DNA from: CALAED01 sp036378315 | GTDB taxonomy: Bacteria; Actinomycetota; Actinomycetes; Streptosporangiales; Streptosporangiaceae | NCBI GenBank assembly: GCA_036378315.1 | Contig: DASUWU010000064.1 | Span: forward strand, 1 to 64,000 | DNA: 64,000 bases | Direction: 5' to 3' | Shown here: one piece after another, positions 63,953 to 64,000 of the stretch | Position numbering within the stretch: the stretch's first letter is position 1 | Layout of the letters: each line of letters opens with the position of its first letter | The notes under the pieces: generated by a model | Databases searched by the model: none | What the model was told of the DNA's origin: nothing | What the model saw: only the letters and a program-made list of their open reading frames with translations | Program-made: the position numbers and the translations under genes

Positions 63953-64000
63953 GACGTGGCCTGCTCCTCACCGCGCGTGCGCGCGCCGCCGACTCCCCCC

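Overview
This is a GC-rich actinobacterial chromosome segment. The marker set is actinobacterial: a GarA-type FHA protein next to an FtsR-type MerR regulator and a bifunctional nuclease, paired DUF881 genes around a small basic protein, a mycothiol-dependent maleylpyruvate isomerase-like enzyme, an F420/PPOX-family protein, ThyX, a GPGG small membrane protein and a DUF5999 protein. Streptomyces or a Streptosporangiales relative are both plausible. I cannot fix the genus from this sequence alone. No rRNA, tRNA, insertion sequence, integrase or CRISPR array was recognised.

Layout. 1-4.8 kb: assimilatory nitrate reductase (cut by the window edge), a Nudix hydrolase, a NarK-type nitrate transporter and small proteins. 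4.9-13.9 kb: a TetR regulator, the lactate-oxidation operon lutABC, DUF5999, a small hydrolase, a PPOX protein, and gcvP behind a tandem glycine riboswitch. 13.9-16.8 kb: a DrrAB-type ABC exporter divergent from its probable TetR repressor, with an ordered operator array between them. 16.9-19.5 kb: a membrane protein joining a degenerate kinase to a YbhN-like flippase domain.

19.5-32.7 kb is the conserved envelope and division locus known from mycobacteria (Rv1822-Rv1830) and streptomycetes: MerR, bifunctional nuclease, FtsR, GarA-like FHA protein, DUF881, DUF1290, DUF881, then a mannose-1-phosphate guanylyltransferase fusion and a CDP-alcohol phosphatidyltransferase. All are on the minus strand. 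A plus-strand cassette of four genes (24973-29417) interrupts this locus. It encodes a Crp/Fnr regulator with a rare TTA codon, a class III cyclase-like protein, a 683-residue STAND-like protein with a degenerate P-loop, and a protein of unknown family. The cyclase-like and STAND-like proteins share a short Gly/Asp motif that is nearly identical even at DNA level (30 of 32 bases). I regard this as the best candidate for an undescribed signalling or conflict system.

32.8-48.1 kb: MetE-like protein, TetR, SRPBCC protein, an enoyl-CoA hydratase/esterase pair, a PuuD-type amidotransferase hydrolase, a hotdog thioesterase, dienelactone hydrolase, a secreted lipase with an exact CRP-type palindrome in its promoter region, thyX, a molybdopterin oxidoreductase, sbcCD and a GPGG protein. 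48.1-51.4 kb: an amidohydrolase, a MctP-like sodium:solute symporter and its DUF3311 partner. 51.6-54.0 kb: a fused anthranilate synthase behind a textbook attenuator with a WWW leader peptide. 53.9-57.3 kb: TetR, a DHA2-type exporter and a two-gene membrane module of unknown function. 57.5-63.3 kb: a five-gene acyl-CoA catabolic operon (ligase, two acyl-CoA dehydrogenases, enoyl-CoA hydratase, two-domain VOC protein). It is followed by a convergent class II aldolase.
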